A stretch of DNA of 64,000 nt from Pseudomonas inefficax (GTDB lineage: Bacteria; Pseudomonadota; Gammaproteobacteria; Pseudomonadales; Pseudomonadaceae): NCBI RefSeq assembly GCF_900277125.1, contig NZ_OPYN01000063.1:117708-181707 (forward strand). Reading direction: 5' to 3'. Position numbers and translations under genes: made by a program. Every line of letters starts with the position of its first letter. The first letter of the stretch is position 1. The notes below the pieces were generated by a model. That model did not search any database. It had not been told where the DNA came from and worked only from the letters and a program-made list of their open reading frames with translations. Below are positions 48,372-58,903 of the stretch, one piece after another.

Positions 48372-49553
48372 ATGACCCGTATCGGAACCCCCTTGTCGCC
48401 TACCGCGACCCGTGTACTGCTCTGCGGCTGTGGCGAGCTGGGCAAGGAAGTGGTGATCGAGCTGCAGCGCCTGGGCGTCGAAGTGATCGCCGTCGACCGC
48501 TACGCCAATGCCCCGGCAATGCAGGTGGCGCACCGCAGCCACGTGGTCAACATGCTCGATGGCGTGGCCCTGCGTGCCGTGATCGAGGCCGAGAAGCCGC
48601 ACTACATCGTTCCTGAAATCGAAGCCATCGCCACCGCCACCCTGGTCGAGCTGGAAAACGAAGGCTTCACCGTGGTGCCGACCGCCCGCGCCACCCAGCT
48701 GACCATGAACCGCGAAGGCATCCGCCGCCTGGCCGCCGAAGAGCTGGACCTGCCAACCTCGCCGTACCACTTCGCCGACACCTACGAAGACTACGCCAAG
48801 GCCGTGGCCGATGTCGGCTACCCGTGCGTGGTCAAGCCGGTGATGAGTTCGTCGGGCAAGGGCCAGAGCCTGTTGCGCAGCGATGCCGACCTGCAGAAGT
48901 CGTGGGACTACGCCCAGGAAGGCGGCCGCGCCGGCAAAGGCCGGGTGATCATTGAGGGCTTCATCGACTTCGAGTACGAAATCACCCTGCTGACCGTGCG
49001 CCACGTCGGCGGCACCACCTTCCTCGAGCCAGTCGGCCATCGCCAGGAGAAGGGCGATTATCAGGAATCGTGGCAGCCGCAGGCCATGAGCCCGAAGGCG
49101 CTGGCCGAGTCGCAGCGAGTAGCCAAGGCGGTTACCGATGCCCTGGGCGGTCGTGGCCTGTTTGGCGTGGAACTGTTCGTGAAGGGCGACCAGGTGTGGT
49201 TCAGCGAAGTCTCGCCACGCCCGCATGACACCGGCCTGGTGACCCTGATTTCCCAGGACCTGTCGCAGTTTGCGCTGCATGCCCGCGCCATTCTTGGCCT
49301 GCCGATTCCGGTAGTGCGCCAGTTCGGCCCTTCGGCTTCTGCGGTGATCTTGCCCGAGGGGCAGTCGCAGCAGACCAGCTTTGCCAACCTGGGCGCGGCG
49401 CTGAGCGAGGCGGATACTGCCATTCGCCTGTTTGGCAAGCCGGAAATCAACGGTACCCGCCGCATGGGCGTGTGCCTGGCGCGTGACGAGTCGGTCGAAC
49501 TGGCACGGGCCAAGGCGACCCGTGCTGCGCAGGCGGTCAAGGTCGAGTTCTGA
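48372..49553 (+). CDS. purT: Formate-dependent phosphoribosylglycinamide formyltransferase
   Basis: Third step of purine synthesis by the formate/ATP route (GAR transformylase 2). The 393-residue ATP-grasp enzyme has an N-terminal nucleotide-binding fold ([16 protein letters not shown]), the ATP-grasp domain with [14 protein letters not shown] and [16 protein letters not shown], and the typical [24 protein letters not shown] sequence at 48301-48306 may be its -10 box, without a convincing -35. Confidence 0.97.
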   Translation: MTRIGTPLSPTATRVLLCGCGELGKEVVIELQRLGVEVIAVDRYANAPAMQVAHRSHVVNMLDGVALRAVIEAEKPHYIVPEIEAIATATLVELENEGFTVVPTARATQLTMNREGIRRLAAEELDLPTSPYHFADTYEDYAKAVADVGYPCVVKPVMSSSGKGQSLLRSDADLQKSWDYAQEGGRAGKGRVIIEGFIDFEYEITLLTVRHVGGTTFLEPVGHRQEKGDYQESWQPQAMSPKALAESQRVAKAVTDALGGRGLFGVELFVKGDQVWFSEVSPRPHDTGLVTLISQDLSQFALHARAILGLPIPVVRQFGPSASAVILPEGQSQQTSFANLGAALSEADTAIRLFGKPEINGTRRMGVCLARDESVELARAKATRAAQAVKVEF

Positions 49554-49564
49554 TACGGGACTGC

Positions 49565-49671
49565 AGGGGGCCGCTTTGCGGCCCATTCGCAGCACAAGGC
49601 TGCTCCTACAAGGTAACGCATCCCCCTGTAGGAGCAGCCTTGTGCTGCGAATGGGGCGCAGAGCGCCCCCA
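49565..49671. repeat. Inverted REP pair, 'gtaggagcagccttgtgctgcga' variant
   Basis: The arms read TGTAGGAGCAGCCTTGTGCTG, a sequence variant of the class seen at 4021, between the convergent purT and MFS genes. Confidence 0.87.
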
Positions 49672-49676
49672 GCTGT

Positions 49677-50978
49677 TCAAAGTGCAGTATCGCGGGTCTC
49701 TTTCAGGCACAGCACGGCAATCAAGCTGATCACCGCCGCCACCGATACATATCCCCCCACCCAGCTCAACCCACCCATGCTCACCAGCTTCTGGGCAAAG
49801 AACGGAGCAGCCGAGGCGCCGACGATACCGCCCAGGTTATACGCCGCCGAAGCGCCGGTATAACGCACGTGGGTCGGGAACAGTTCCGGCAGCAGCGCCC
49901 CCATCGGTGCAAATGTCACGCCCATCAGGAACAGTTCGATGGCGAGGAACAGCGCCACCCCTGCGGTCGACCCCGAAGTCAGCAGCGGCTCCATGGTAAA
50001 GCCCGAGGCTACCGCCAGCAGGCCGCCGACGATCAGCACCGGTTTGCGCCCGTAGCGGTCACTGAGCCAGGCTGACAGTGGTGTGGCCAAGGCCATGAAC
50101 ACCACCGCGAAGCACAGCAGGCCAAGGAATGTCTCGCGGCTGTAGCCCAGCGTGGTCACGCCGTAGCTCAGCGAGAACACCGTCGAGATGTAGAACAGCG
50201 CGTAGCACACCACCATCGCCGCTGCGCCCAGCAGGGTCGGCAGCCAGTATCTGGAAAACAGGTCGACCACCGGCATTTTCACCCGCTCGTGGCGGGCGAC
50301 GGCCTTGGCGAATACCGGGCTTTCTTCCAGCTTCAGGCGTACATACAGCCCCACCAGTACCAGCGCGGCGCTGAGCAGGAACGGTATGCGCCAGCCCCAC
50401 TCGCGGAACTGCTCGTCGCTGAGCACCAGGGCAAGGGTCAGGAACAGGCCGTTGGCAGCCAGGAAGCCGATCGATGGGCCCAGCTGCGGGAACATGCCGA
50501 ACCAGGCGCGCTTGCCTTCCGGCGCGTTCTCGGTTGCCAGCAAAGCCGCGCCACCCCATTCGCCGCCCAGGCCCAGGCCTTGGCCAAAACGCAGCAGGCA
50601 GAGGATGATCGGCGCCCATACGCCGATGCTGTCATAGCCCGGCAGCACGCCGATGGCCGTGGTGGACACTCCCATCAGCAGCAGCGAGGCGACCAGGGTC
50701 GACTTGCGGCCGATGCGGTCGCCAAAGTGGCCGAACAGCGCCGAGCCCAGTGGGCGGGCGAGGAAGGCGATACCGAAGGTAAGGAAGGCCGCCAGCATCT
50801 GCGCGGTGCCCGACCCGGACGGGAAGAACACCGGGCCGATCACCAGGGCGGCGGCAGTGGCGTAGACGTAGAAATCGTAGAACTCGATGGCAGTGCCGAT
50901 AAAGCTGGCGGTGGCTACCCGCGCGGGCGAGTTGACCGGTGCGGCAGGCGCTTCGGCATAGGTGCTGCTGGTTGTCAT
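49677..50978 (-). CDS. MFS transporter, metabolite:H+ symporter (MHS) family
   Basis: A 433-residue, 12-helix transporter. It has the MHS signatures FIGTAIEFYDFYVYATAAAL, RPLGSALFGHFGDRIGRKSTL (loop 2-3) and GLGLGGEWGGAALLATE. Relatives carry dicarboxylates, shikimate, proline/betaine or aromatic acids; which one applies cannot be read from sequence. The start MTTSSTYAEAP at 50978 is preferred to an upstream in-frame codon because the family begins close to the first helix. Confidence 0.9.
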   Translation of the reverse strand: MTTSSTYAEAPAAPVNSPARVATASFIGTAIEFYDFYVYATAAALVIGPVFFPSGSGTAQMLAAFLTFGIAFLARPLGSALFGHFGDRIGRKSTLVASLLLMGVSTTAIGVLPGYDSIGVWAPIILCLLRFGQGLGLGGEWGGAALLATENAPEGKRAWFGMFPQLGPSIGFLAANGLFLTLALVLSDEQFREWGWRIPFLLSAALVLVGLYVRLKLEESPVFAKAVARHERVKMPVVDLFSRYWLPTLLGAAAMVVCYALFYISTVFSLSYGVTTLGYSRETFLGLLCFAVVFMALATPLSAWLSDRYGRKPVLIVGGLLAVASGFTMEPLLTSGSTAGVALFLAIELFLMGVTFAPMGALLPELFPTHVRYTGASAAYNLGGIVGASAAPFFAQKLVSMGGLSWVGGYVSVAAVISLIAVLCLKETRDTAL

Positions 50979-51252
50979 TGAATAGGTCCCTGACAGTCTG
51001 GTCCGGCTCCATTGGGATAAGCCACGCGGCGTGCAATGCCAAAGGCAGGCACTGCGACGCGGGCGCCGGAGCGTTTTGTTGTTGTGCGCGCCCGACTGAC
51101 GATAGCCCAAGGGGGGTAGGGGCGGGGGCGGGCACTGTTCGGGGTGTTGAAGCAGGACCGCAGGGCGTGTCAGTGGAGCGGACTGGCCGTCAAGCGCCGG
51201 GTGCGGGTAGCAGGCGGGACGGCGGGGCTGGGTAAGCGTGACCCGAGTATAG
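50979..51252. other. Intergenic region with G-rich tract
   Basis: 274 bases between the MFS start and the CorC-like stop. No gene is supported. It holds a possible quadruplex motif at 51111-51132 (four runs of 3-6 G). Confidence 0.6.
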
Positions 51253-52458
51253 CTATCGGGTCACGGCCCACACCAGTACCTTGCTGGCACAATTGTCCTC
51301 TGTTTCGAGGATTTCCAGGCGATAGCGGCCGATCTTCAGGCAAACGGCGCTTTCAGGGATGCTTTCCAGTGCTTCGGTGACCAGCCCGTTGAGGGTTTTC
51401 GGCCCGCCGTCGCATGGCAGGTGCCAGCCCAGGCTGCGGTTGATCTCGCGCAGCGAAGCGGTGCCGTCGATGACGAAAGTGCCATCGGGCTGCGGGTGCA
51501 CGTGGGGGTTGTCCAGGCTCTGTTCATCCTCGAACTCGCCAACGATCTCTTCGAGGATGTCTTCCAGGGTGACGATGCCCAGCACTTCGCCGTACTCGTC
51601 CACCACCACGCCCAGGCGGCGCTGCTGCTTGTGGAAGTTCAGCAGCTGCATTTGCAATGGTGTGCTTTCGGGTACGAAATAAGGCTCGTAGCAGGCCCCG
51701 AGCAGCGCTTCCAGGGTCAGTTCGGCCTTCGGCAGCAGGTGGCTGATCAGCTTGGTATTGAGGATTGCTTCAACCTGGTTGATGTCGCTGTGGTACACCG
51801 GCAGGCGGGTGTGACGGCTGACGATCAGTTGCTCGATGATGCGCTCGATCGGCTCGTCGAGGCTGACGCCGTCCACTTCGTTGCGCGGTACCAGGATGTC
51901 GTTGACGGTCATCTTGTCCAGTGACTGCAGGCCGTCCAGCAGGCCGTGGCGCGGGGCCTCGTGTTCCTCGTCCTCGTCGAACTCGTCGACTTCCTGCGGG
52001 TGCAGGGCCACGGCCGTGGGCTGCACGCGGAACGGACGCAGAATCAGCTTGGCAATGCCATCCAGCAGGCAGGCCAGCGGTTGCAGCAGGGTGAGGGGAA
52101 CTTTCAGCAGGCTCGCGCCAAGGCTGGCGAACGCCTGCGGATTGCGCCGGGCAAGGCGCCGCGGCAGGTATTCGGCAAACACCAGCAGGACGAGGGTGGC
52201 GGCCAACCCGGCCAGCCAGAAGCCATGCTCGCCGTCATGGCGCTGGCCGACCAGGCAGGCCAGGCCCAGCACCAGCAGCTTGCCCAGGCTGGCGCACAGC
52301 ACCAGGGCCTGGGCCGGCAACGCGGGCTGGCCGTCCTCGCCGACGCGCAGCGTGCCATTGAGTTGTAGGCGGGCGGCGTCCACCGCGGTGAACAGCGCCG
52401 ACCACAATAGCGCCAGTACCAGGGTGCCGAATAGCGGTGCGTACGGCAGGGTATCCAT
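51253..52458 (-). CDS. CNNM/CorC family membrane protein with CBS domains
   Basis: A 401-residue protein of the UPF0053/YfjD type. Its N-terminal DUF21 membrane domain has three or four helices (about 1-135). Two CBS domains follow (about 185-305; DILVPRNEVDGVSLDEPIE and VVDEYGEVLGIVTLEDILEEIVGE), then the C-terminal CorC_HlyC domain. Homologues are linked to magnesium/cobalt transport. It follows the YpjD-like gene by 9 bases on the same strand, a pairing conserved with ffh in gammaproteobacteria. Confidence 0.92.
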   Translation of the reverse strand: MDTLPYAPLFGTLVLALLWSALFTAVDAARLQLNGTLRVGEDGQPALPAQALVLCASLGKLLVLGLACLVGQRHDGEHGFWLAGLAATLVLLVFAEYLPRRLARRNPQAFASLGASLLKVPLTLLQPLACLLDGIAKLILRPFRVQPTAVALHPQEVDEFDEDEEHEAPRHGLLDGLQSLDKMTVNDILVPRNEVDGVSLDEPIERIIEQLIVSRHTRLPVYHSDINQVEAILNTKLISHLLPKAELTLEALLGACYEPYFVPESTPLQMQLLNFHKQQRRLGVVVDEYGEVLGIVTLEDILEEIVGEFEDEQSLDNPHVHPQPDGTFVIDGTASLREINRSLGWHLPCDGGPKTLNGLVTEALESIPESAVCLKIGRYRLEILETEDNCASKVLVWAVTR

Positions 52459-52467
52459 GGGCGGCCG

Positions 52468-53277
52468 TCAGATATGCAGGATGAATTCGCGAACCAGCTT
52501 GCTGCCGAAATAGGCCAGCATCAGCAGGCAGAAACCGGCCAGCGTCCAGCGGATGGCCTTGTGGCCACGCCAGCCCAGGCGGGTGCGGCCCCATAGCAGC
52601 ACGCTGAACACCACCCAGGCGACACAGGCCAGCAGGGTCTTGTGTGCCAGATGCTGGGCGAACAGGTTGTCGAGGAACAGCCAGCCGGAGATCAGCGACA
52701 GCGACAGCAGGCACCAGCCGGCCCAGAGGAAGCCGAACAACAGGCTTTCCATGGTTTGCAGCGGCGGGAAGTTGCGGATCAGACCGGACGGGTGCTTGTT
52801 CTTCAGCTGGCGGTCCTGCAGCAGCAATAGCAGCGCCTGGAACACCGCGATGGTGAACAGCCCGTAGGCCAGGATCGACAGCAGGATGTGCGCGAGGATG
52901 CCCGGCTCTTCGTTGACCAGCGGCACCGTGCCGGGGGGCGCGAACTGGGCCAGCAGCGCGGTCACCGCGCCCAGCGGGAACAGCAGCACCAGCAGGTTTT
53001 CCACGGGTATGCGCAAGCAGGCCAGCAGGGTCAGGGCGATGACCGCCACGGCGATCAGGCTGGCGGCACTGAAGAAGTCCAGGCTCAGGCCCAGCGGGGT
53101 GATCAGCTGGAAGAACAGCGCACCGGCCTGGGCGAGTACCGCGAAGGCACCCAGCAGGGCAAGCAGGCGCTTGTCCGCCTTGCGGTTCTGGGCAAGGTAA
53201 GAGCCCTGGTAGATGGCCGCGGCTATATATAGGCCGGCAGCGATCAGGTTGGGGATGAGGCTGGGTGAGGAGAACAT
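52468..53277 (-). CDS. YpjD-like cytochrome c assembly family membrane protein
   Basis: A 269-residue inner-membrane protein with eight hydrophobic segments, similar to the CcsA/ResC family (PF01578) and to E. coli YpjD. The Trp-rich WAGWCLLSLSLISGW segment and LAHKTLLACVAWVVFSVLL are typical. Its role is unproven, and it lacks a full set of WWD-motif residues. It lies divergently upstream of ffh, the usual location of YpjD. Confidence 0.9.
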   Translation of the reverse strand: MFSSPSLIPNLIAAGLYIAAAIYQGSYLAQNRKADKRLLALLGAFAVLAQAGALFFQLITPLGLSLDFFSAASLIAVAVIALTLLACLRIPVENLLVLLFPLGAVTALLAQFAPPGTVPLVNEEPGILAHILLSILAYGLFTIAVFQALLLLLQDRQLKNKHPSGLIRNFPPLQTMESLLFGFLWAGWCLLSLSLISGWLFLDNLFAQHLAHKTLLACVAWVVFSVLLWGRTRLGWRGHKAIRWTLAGFCLLMLAYFGSKLVREFILHI

Positions 53278-53360
53278 AAGTCCTGGTTGGCGCGCCTTAA
53301 AGAGACGGAGTTTGGCATAGATCGCGCTGGTCTAGGAAGACTGACAGACCGCGCTGCGGC

Positions 53361-53452
53361 ATTCGCGGGTGAACCCGCTCCCACAGGTACCGCGCCGGTT
53401 TCGAGTGTGGCGCAGACCTTGTGGGAGCGGGTTTACCCGCGAAGAGGCCGGC
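53361..53452. repeat. Inverted REP pair upstream of ffh
   Basis: Arms 'attcgcgggtgaacccgctc' and reverse complement. Like the pair near purL, it sits between divergent genes. Confidence 0.87.
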
Positions 53453-53510
53453 ACAGCCACCGAATATCTACCAGGCCGCCAGCAAGGTGTGCGCCGTCGC
53501 CGCACTTCGC

Positions 53511-53516
53511 TATAAT
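53511..53516 (+). promoter_or_regulatory. -10 box of ffh
   Basis: A perfect TATAAT 85 bases before the ffh ATG; the -35 region (TGTGCG at 17 bases) is weak. Confidence 0.5.
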
Positions 53517-53601
53517 CGCCGCCTTGCTGTGCCCGGCGGGTGTGCATTCCCCGCTGGGCGCCTGACAAACCTCGGCTTTTACTGGGCCTGAAAGGATCAC
53601 C

Positions 53602-54978
<1,377 letters not shown>

Positions 54979-55237
54979 CCCCTATTCCGGGGGCCTGCCG
55001 TTTGTCCGGCAGGCGCCCAGAACCCCCGCCGTGGCGGGGCAATCGCCGCGGATTTCGCGGCTCAACCGGCAGATCTGGACGGTAGGGCAGGGCCTTGCCG
55101 AAAAAGTCATTTGCAAATGTCCGTGTATTCCCCGAGAATATGCGGCCTTTTGGGCACCCGTGTGCCTATTTGGCATTCAGATTTGCAGTACCAGCTGCTG
55201 TATCAACTGCAGCACCGACTATAGGAACGATGTTCAC
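54979..55237. other. ffh-rpsP intergenic region with two hairpins
   Basis: 259 bases. Stem GCCTGCCG / CGGCAGGC (54993-55014) and stem CCCCGCC / GGCGGGG (about 55023-55039) follow ffh without a T-run. The rpsP promoter lies at 55111-55139, leaving about 90 bases of untranslated leader. Confidence 0.6.
55111..55139 (+). promoter_or_regulatory. Candidate sigma-70 promoter of rpsP-rimM-trmD-rplS
   Basis: TTGCAA (55111-55116), a 17-base spacer and GAGAAT (55134-55139). Confidence 0.55.
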
Positions 55238-55489
55238 ATGGTAACCATTCGTCTGGCCCGTGGCGGCTCGAAAAAGCGCCCATTCTACCACCTGACCGTG
55301 ACCAACTCGCGTAACGCCCGTGACGGCCGTTTCGTTGAGCGCGTAGGTTTCTTCAACCCGATCGCTGCTGGCGCCGAAGTCAAGCTGTCGGTCAACCAAG
55401 AGCGCGTCAACTACTGGCTGAGCCAGGGTGCACAGCCGTCTGAGCGCGTTGCTCAGCTGCTGAAGGACGCTGCCAAGGCTGCTGCCTGA
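55238..55489 (+). CDS. rpsP: 30S ribosomal protein S16
   Basis: An 83-residue small-subunit protein needed for 30S assembly, starting [41 protein letters not shown], the canonical S16 N-terminus. The start follows AGGAACG. It is first gene of the conserved rpsP-rimM-trmD-rplS operon. Confidence 0.98.
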   Translation: MVTIRLARGGSKKRPFYHLTVTNSRNARDGRFVERVGFFNPIAAGAEVKLSVNQERVNYWLSQGAQPSERVAQLLKDAAKAAA

Positions 55490-55494
55490 GTAGT

Positions 55495-56031
55495 ATGAAC
55501 GCGACGCCAGAAAAGGCTGACGACCTCATCGTCGTTGGCAAGATTTTTTCGGTTCACGGCGTTCGCGGCGAGGTGAAGGTGTATTCCTTTACCGATCCGA
55601 TTGAAAACCTGTTGGATTATCCGCGCTGGACGCTTCGGCACGAAGGCAAGGTAAAGCAGGTCGAGCTGGTCAACGGTCGTGGCTCCCAGAAGGGCCTGGT
55701 CGTGAAGCTGAAAGGCCTCGATGATCGCGATGAAGCCCGTCTTCTGAGCGGTTACGAAATCTGCATTCCGCGGAGCCTTTTGCCCAACCTGGCTGCTGAC
55801 GAGTACTACTGGTACCAGTTGGTGGGCCTGAAGGTCATCAACCAGGACGAACAACTGTTCGGCAAGGTCGATCACCTGTTGGAGACCGGTGCGAACGATG
55901 TAATGGTGGTCAAGCCCTGCGCAGGCAGCCTGGATGATCGCGAGCGTCTGTTGCCCTATACGGCGCAATGCGTGCTCGACATCGACCTGGAAGCAGGCGT
56001 GATGCGGGTTGAATGGGACGCGGACTTCTAA
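55495..56031 (+). CDS. rimM: Ribosome maturation factor RimM
   Basis: A 178-residue 16S processing factor that binds S19 and helps 30S head maturation. It has an N-terminal beta-barrel (VGKIFSVHGVRGEVKVYSFTDP) and a PRC-barrel domain with DEYYWYQLVGL and LLPYTAQCVLDIDLEAGVMRVEWDADF. Five bases separate it from rpsP. Confidence 0.97.
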   Translation: MNATPEKADDLIVVGKIFSVHGVRGEVKVYSFTDPIENLLDYPRWTLRHEGKVKQVELVNGRGSQKGLVVKLKGLDDRDEARLLSGYEICIPRSLLPNLAADEYYWYQLVGLKVINQDEQLFGKVDHLLETGANDVMVVKPCAGSLDDRERLLPYTAQCVLDIDLEAGVMRVEWDADF

Positions 56032-56034
56032 ACG

Positions 56035-56787
56035 ATGGGTAACCTTCGCGTAGACGTCATCACGTTGTTCCCCGAGATGTTCTCGGCCATCACGGAGTAC
56101 GGCATTACCAGCCGCGCGGTGAAACAGGGGTTGCTTCAGGTGACTTGCTGGAACCCGCGGGACTACACCACAGATCGTCACCACACGGTGGATGATCGGC
56201 CGTTTGGCGGTGGTCCGGGCATGGTGATGAAAATCAAGCCTCTGGAAGACGCCCTGGTTAGCGCCAGGCAAGCGACCGGAGCAGCGGCGAAGGTGATCTA
56301 CCTTTCGCCACAAGGCCGCAAGCTGACTCAGCAGGCGGTCAAAGGCCTGGCCGAACAGGAATCGTTGATCCTGATCGCCGGTCGTTATGAAGGCATCGAC
56401 GAGCGCTTTATCGAGGCTCATGTCGATGAGGAGTGGTCGATTGGCGACTATGTGCTTTCCGGTGGCGAGCTGCCGGCCATGGTACTGATCGATGCGGTTA
56501 CACGGCTGCTGCCCGGAGCTTTAGGGCATGTGGACTCGGCGGAAGAAGATTCCTTCACCGACGGTCTGCTCGATTGCCCGCACTACACCCGACCTGAGGT
56601 GTATGCGGATCAGCGTGTTCCCGACGTGTTGCTAAGTGGCAACCATGCACACATCCGGCGTTGGAGAATGAAGCAGTCCCTTGGTAGGACCTTCGAACGA
56701 CGCGCCGATCTTCTGGAAAGTCGCTCGCTTTCTGGAGAAGAGAAGAAGCTGCTCGAGGAATATCTCCGCGAGCGGGACGATAGTTAA
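56035..56787 (+). CDS. trmD: tRNA (guanine-N1)-methyltransferase TrmD
   Basis: Methylates G37 of tRNAs to prevent frameshifting. The 250-residue SPOUT enzyme shows the start [25 protein letters not shown], the loop [15 protein letters not shown], the trefoil knot [12 protein letters not shown] / [21 protein letters not shown] and the [18 protein letters not shown] segment. Three bases follow rimM. Confidence 0.98.
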   Translation: MGNLRVDVITLFPEMFSAITEYGITSRAVKQGLLQVTCWNPRDYTTDRHHTVDDRPFGGGPGMVMKIKPLEDALVSARQATGAAAKVIYLSPQGRKLTQQAVKGLAEQESLILIAGRYEGIDERFIEAHVDEEWSIGDYVLSGGELPAMVLIDAVTRLLPGALGHVDSAEEDSFTDGLLDCPHYTRPEVYADQRVPDVLLSGNHAHIRRWRMKQSLGRTFERRADLLESRSLSGEEKKLLEEYLRERDDS

Positions 56788-56829
56788 ACGTATCGATGGT
56801 GGATCACGTATCCATCTTAGGAGCACAGC

Positions 56830-57180
56830 ATGACCAACAAGATCATCCAGCAGCTCGAAGCCGAGCAGATGAGCAAGGAAATCCCGACCTTCGCACCAGG
56901 CGACACCGTTGTCGTTCAGGTTAAAGTGAAGGAAGGTGAGCGTTCCCGTCTGCAGGCGTTCGAAGGCGTCGTTATCGCCAAGCGTAACCGCGGTCTGAAC
57001 AGCGCCTTCACCGTGCGCAAGATCTCCAGCGGCGTTGGCGTAGAGCGTACCTTCCAGACCTACAGCCCGCAAATCGACAGCCTGGCCGTGAAACGTCGTG
57101 GTGACGTGCGTAAAGCCAAGCTGTACTACCTGCGCGACCTGTCCGGCAAAGCCGCTCGCATCAAGGAAAAACTGTCCTGA
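56830..57180 (+). CDS. rplS: 50S ribosomal protein L19
   Basis: A 116-residue large-subunit protein at the 30S-50S interface: [72 protein letters not shown] precedes the start. It is the last gene of the operon and ends before a UUCG-loop terminator. Confidence 0.98.
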   Translation: MTNKIIQQLEAEQMSKEIPTFAPGDTVVVQVKVKEGERSRLQAFEGVVIAKRNRGLNSAFTVRKISSGVGVERTFQTYSPQIDSLAVKRRGDVRKAKLYYLRDLSGKAARIKEKLS

Positions 57181-57216
57181 GTGCAGTTTGCCCGGTGGCC
57201 GAGGCCGCCTAGCGAG

Positions 57217-57244
57217 AAAAAAGCAGCCTTCGGGCTGCTTTTTT
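57217..57244 (+). terminator. Intrinsic terminator after rplS
   Basis: Stem GCAGCC / GGCTGC with a TTCG tetraloop, flanked by six A upstream and six T downstream, which makes it effective in both directions. Confidence 0.95.
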
Positions 57245-57274
57245 GCGTTTTGCCCCCCCCAAGATGTGATTGCC

Positions 57275-57682
57275 ATGACTACCCGAGACCAGGAAATCCT
57301 GCGCCGCACCGAACTGTCGGTGACCCGCGTGACCAAGGCGGTGTTCCCCAACACCACTAACCACCACAACACCCTCTTCGGCGGCACCGCCCTGGCCTGG
57401 ATGGACGAAGTGTCGTTCATCGCCGCTACGCGCTTCTGCCGCCTGCCGCTGGTAACCGTGTCGACTGACCGCATCGACTTCAAGCATCCGATCCCGGCGG
57501 GCTCGATCGTCGAGTTGGTGGGGTCGGTCATCAAGGTAGGTAATACCAGCTTGCAGGTGCAGGTGGATGTGTTCGTCGAGAACATGTACCTGGATGGACG
57601 CGAGCGGGCGATCCACGGGGTGTTCAGCTTTGTTGCCATCGACGAGGACAAGCGGCCTGTGCCCGTGCTGCCTCAGGCCTGA
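57275..57682 (+). CDS. Acyl-CoA thioesterase (hotdog fold, YciA/ACOT type)
   Basis: A 135-residue hotdog-fold thioesterase. The segment TTNHHNTLFGGTALAWMDEVSFIAATRFC contains the conserved Asn-His/Gly-Gly and Asp of the YciA group. It has its own short gap after the rplS terminator and so is probably separately transcribed. The preferred acyl-CoA is unknown. Confidence 0.92.
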   Translation: MTTRDQEILRRTELSVTRVTKAVFPNTTNHHNTLFGGTALAWMDEVSFIAATRFCRLPLVTVSTDRIDFKHPIPAGSIVELVGSVIKVGNTSLQVQVDVFVENMYLDGRERAIHGVFSFVAIDEDKRPVPVLPQA

Positions 57683-57692
57683 GTTCTCCTGT

Positions 57693-57790
57693 TTCGGCCC
57701 TTTCGCGGGTAAACCCGCTCCCACAGGGATATCACCGCCTTCGGAACCTGTGTGACCCTTGTGGGAGCGGGTTCACCCGCGAAGAGGCCA
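57693..57790. repeat. Inverted REP pair between thioesterase gene and xerD
   Basis: Arms 'cggccctttcgcgggtaaac' and reverse complement with the variant 'ggttcacccgc', about 35 bases apart. Confidence 0.88.
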
Positions 57791-57853
57791 GTACAGACAA
57801 CCCCCAAGCTGCTGTGAAACACTAGCCCCACCCTCAACACCCAGCAGCCCCGA

Positions 57854-58750
57854 ATGCCCGCCCTAGACCACCCCCTGATCGACCAGTTCCTCGACGCCCT
57901 GTGGCTTGAAAAGGGCCTGTCCGACAACACCCGCGTGTCCTACCGCAGCGACCTGGCCCTGTTCAATGGCTGGTTGCAGGAACATGGCGTCAGCTTGCCC
58001 GACGCCGGCCGCGAGCTGATTCTCGACCACCTGGCCTGGCGCCTCGACCAGGGCTACAAGCCGCGCTCCACGGCGCGCTTCCTGTCCGGCCTGCGCGGCT
58101 TCTTCCGCTACCTGCTGCGGGAAAAGCTGGTGGCCATCGACCCCACCCTGCAAGTGGATATGCCGCAACTGGGCAAGCCGCTGCCCAAGTCGTTGTCCGA
58201 AGCAGACGTCGAAGCCTTGCTGCAAGCCCCGGACCTGGGCAAAGCCATCGGCCAGCGGGACCGCGCCATGCTCGAAGTGCTCTACGCCTGCGGCCTGCGG
58301 GTCACCGAGCTGGTCAGCCTGGCCCTCGATCAGGTCAACCTGCGCCAGGGCGTGCTGCGGGTGATGGGCAAGGGCAGCAAGGAGCGCCTGGTGCCCATGG
58401 GCGAGGAGGCGGTGCTGTGGTTGCAGCGCTACCTGCGCGATGGCCGCGCCGAACTGCTCAATGGCCGCCCCAGCGACGTCTTGTTCCCCAGCCAGCGTGG
58501 CGAACAGATGACCCGCCAGACCTTCTGGCATCGCATCAAGCACCATGCCCGGGTCGCCGGTATCGACAAGCCGCTGTCGCCGCACACCCTGCGCCATGCC
58601 TTCGCTACTCATCTGCTCAACCATGGCGCCGACCTGCGCGTGGTGCAGATGCTGCTGGGCCACAGTGACCTGTCGACTACGCAGATCTATACCCATGTCG
58701 CCAAGGCTCGCCTGCAGCAACTGCATGCCCAGCACCACCCGCGTGGATGA
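57854..58750 (+). CDS. xerD: Site-specific tyrosine recombinase XerD
   Basis: With XerC resolves chromosome dimers at dif. The 298-residue protein has the SAM-like core-binding domain (about 1-90: HPLIDQFLDALWLEKGLSDNTRVSYRSDL) and the catalytic domain with the Arg in ACGLRVTELVSL, the Lys in GKGSKERLVP, HTLRHAFATHLL, the His in LLGHSDLSTTQIYTHV and the nucleophile Tyr in that same motif. It is followed by dsbC, the usual order xerD-dsbC-hom-thrC. Confidence 0.97.
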   Translation: MPALDHPLIDQFLDALWLEKGLSDNTRVSYRSDLALFNGWLQEHGVSLPDAGRELILDHLAWRLDQGYKPRSTARFLSGLRGFFRYLLREKLVAIDPTLQVDMPQLGKPLPKSLSEADVEALLQAPDLGKAIGQRDRAMLEVLYACGLRVTELVSLALDQVNLRQGVLRVMGKGSKERLVPMGEEAVLWLQRYLRDGRAELLNGRPSDVLFPSQRGEQMTRQTFWHRIKHHARVAGIDKPLSPHTLRHAFATHLLNHGADLRVVQMLLGHSDLSTTQIYTHVAKARLQQLHAQHHPRG

Positions 58751-58903
58751 ATGTTTTTCATGTTCCGCCGACCGGTCCTTGCAAGGCCCTTCACCGGCGG
58801 TTTGATGTGGTAGGCTTGGGCGGTTTGCACCAAGGGCCGCACGGTCACCGCGTATTTTCCGCAGGTGACGCCCTCCGGCCCCTGTCCGCCTTCAGGAGTT
58901 CCC

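Larger units (their letters stand above)
53278..53601. other. Intergenic region between ypjD-like gene and ffh
   Basis: 324 bases with an inverted REP pair (53361-53452) and the ffh promoter region (TATAAT at 53511-53516). No gene seen. Confidence 0.8.
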
